From Actinomycetes bacterium (GTDB taxonomy: Bacteria; Actinomycetota; Acidimicrobiia; Acidimicrobiales; Ilumatobacteraceae), in the NCBI GenBank assembly GCA_023417265.1, contig JAEZFY010000184.1, forward strand, positions 1 to 6,545: DNA of 6,545 nucleotides, written 5' to 3'. The notes beneath the pieces were generated by a model. That model saw only the letters and a program-made list of their open reading frames with translations, was not told the DNA's origin and ran no database searches. The translations under genes were made by a program, and so were the position numbers. Below, one piece after another: positions 5,545-6,545 of the stretch (its first letter is position 1; every line of letters begins with the position of its first letter).

Positions 5545-6545
5545 TTACTTCTCTCGCAAGTCGAAGGCGATCTTGACGGCGCCGCGGCGGCGGGCGGCCG
5601 CCGCGTGGGCGAGTGCGTCGGCGTGGTCGTCGAGGCGGTAGGTGGCCGACAGCAGGCGTTCGGCCTCGTAATGGTTGGCCAGGTCGACCGCCGTCGCGAA
5701 CTCGTCGGGGGTGTACGTGTACACGCCCTTGAGCTCGGTCTCGCGATGCCACAGGCCGGTCAGGTCGAGCTTGACGTCGGCGGGCATGCCGAGCAGCACG
5801 ACCCGGCCGCGCGGGCGCGTGATCCTCAACGCGTCGGTGATCGAGTCGGACGAGCCGACCGCGTCGATCGTGACGTGGGCGCCACTCGACAGGTAGGCCT
5901 GCGACCCGTCGCCGATCAGGTGGCAGCCGGCCATCCGGCGCACGGCCCGGTCGAGCTTGCCCGCCTGGACGACCTCGTCGGCGCCGAGCGCCTTGGCGAG
6001 CGCGAGCTGGTGCGGGTAGCGGGCCCCGACGACGATCCGGGTGTCGGCGGGCAGGTACCGCCGCGCCGCGCCGATCGCGGCGAGCCCCATCGTGCCGGCG
6101 CCGAGCACGGCGACGATCGGTCGGTCGACGCCTTCGATCGCGGCCCCCGCCACGTGGGCGGCGTGCACGCCGCCGGCGAGCGGCTCGACGAGCACGGCGC
6201 GCTCGTCGGGCATCTCGTCGGGGATCGCGTGGAGTTGCGTTTCGTGGGCCCACAGCCACGGCGCCCAGCCGCCGCCGGTGGAGCAGCAGAACCCAGTCTG
6301 GATGCCCGGTTCGAGCGGGCCCGTGGCGTAGTAGGCGTAGTCGTCGGGTGGGGCGGCGACGCCGCGGGCCGTCGGGTTGAGCACCGGGTTGAGCACGTAG
6401 CGCGTGCCGTTCACCGACCCGACCACCTCGTGGCCGGGCACGAACGGGAACGACACGTACTCCTCGAAGTACGCCGAGGCGTGGCCTTCGACGAGCGACA
6501 GGTCGCTGCCGCAGATCCCGGCGAGGTGCACGTCGAAGCGGTGCC
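5545..6545 (-). CDS. Medium-chain zinc-binding alcohol/polyol dehydrogenase, 5' truncated
   Basis: The frame runs off the right edge; the GTG at 6531 encodes Val within HRFDVHLAGICGSD and is not the real start. About 333 residues are visible, so perhaps 20-35 are missing from a usual 340-370. Counting from that Val, catalytic zinc ligands of the MDR family are seen as Cys7 (AGICGSD), His34-Glu35 (PGHE) and Glu116 (LVEPLAG). The Rossmann motif is GAGTMG at 144-149, and the C terminus has the usual RPRGRVVLLGMP segment. Family members oxidise alcohols, polyols or sugars, or reduce carbonyls, with NAD(P). The four-cysteine structural zinc loop is missing: its place (about 45-80) has no Cys and is followed by GFCCSTGGGW. 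The second Rossmann strand ends GARYPHQ, with no acidic residue, so NADP may be preferred. It is the first visible gene of the unit; the promoter is outside the window. Confidence 0.9.
   Translation of the reverse strand, partial: HRFDVHLAGICGSDLSLVEGHASAYFEEYVSFPFVPGHEVVGSVNGTRYVLNPVLNPTARGVAAPPDDYAYYATGPLEPGIQTGFCCSTGGGWAPWLWAHETQLHAIPDEMPDERAVLVEPLAGGVHAAHVAGAAIEGVDRPIVAVLGAGTMGLAAIGAARRYLPADTRIVVGARYPHQLALAKALGADEVVQAGKLDRAVRRMAGCHLIGDGSQAYLSSGAHVTIDAVGSSDSITDALRITRPRGRVVLLGMPADVKLDLTGLWHRETELKGVYTYTPDEFATAVDLANHYEAERLLSATYRLDDHADALAHAAAARRRGAVKIAFDLREK

Noticed and set aside
5207..6259. Reverse open frame of 350 residues across the dehydrogenase/LarA junction
   Set aside because: It is a frame-shifted reading of both real genes, extremely rich in Arg and Pro, with no domain signature.
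6529..6531. GTG at 6531 as the true start of the dehydrogenase
   Set aside because: The frame stays open to the window edge, and the residues before it (HRFD) continue the usual strand leading to AGICGSD, so the gene is truncated rather than starting here.

Overview
This is a gene-dense, very GC-rich window (roughly two thirds G+C by eye). The long spurious open frames on both strands, GTG/TTG starts, near-absent Shine-Dalgarno sites and TAnCCT boxes just upstream of start codons suggest an actinobacterium. The LysM lipoproteins with Thr/Val/Pro linkers would fit Acidimicrobiia or relatives, but that placement is inference. There are seven protein genes, two of them cut by the window edges. 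No RNA gene, mobile element, CRISPR array or gap over 300 bases is visible.

Left part, about 1-1301. Two tandem forward genes encode secreted or surface LysM proteins. The first is only a 3' end; the second is a complete 204-residue lipoprotein. Both end in the same module, a LysM domain bracketed by one cysteine at its start and another as the last residue, so they look like a local duplication. Facing them is a small VOC-fold (glyoxalase/bleomycin-resistance type) gene whose stop codon shares a CTAG palindrome with the lipoprotein stop.

Middle, about 1302-2961. A 74-base divergent gap separates the VOC gene from a soluble TPR plus GGDEF protein, predicted to be a diguanylate cyclase with an intact GGEEF loop and no canonical inhibitory I-site. 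It ends tail-to-tail with the next unit. A perfect 8-bp inverted repeat there contains the stop codons of both converging genes.

Right part, 2954-6545, reverse strand. A tight three-gene unit is transcribed leftward: a medium-chain zinc dehydrogenase (5' end outside the window), then a LarA-superfamily (DUF2088, nickel-pincer hydroxyacid racemase-like) protein of 529 residues, then a PlsC-type acyltransferase. The gaps are 9 bases and a 4-base ATGA overlap, so co-expression is likely.

The most notable element is the LarA-like protein. By eye it keeps residues at exactly the spacing of LarA Arg75, His108, Lys184 (cofactor attachment) and His200 (nickel ligand), but has Val where LarA has the second catalytic His174. 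It is also about 100 residues longer than LarA. Together with a dehydrogenase that lacks the usual four-cysteine structural zinc loop, this suggests an uncharacterised redox/epimerisation pathway, possibly tied to lipid assembly. The substrate cannot be read from the sequence.
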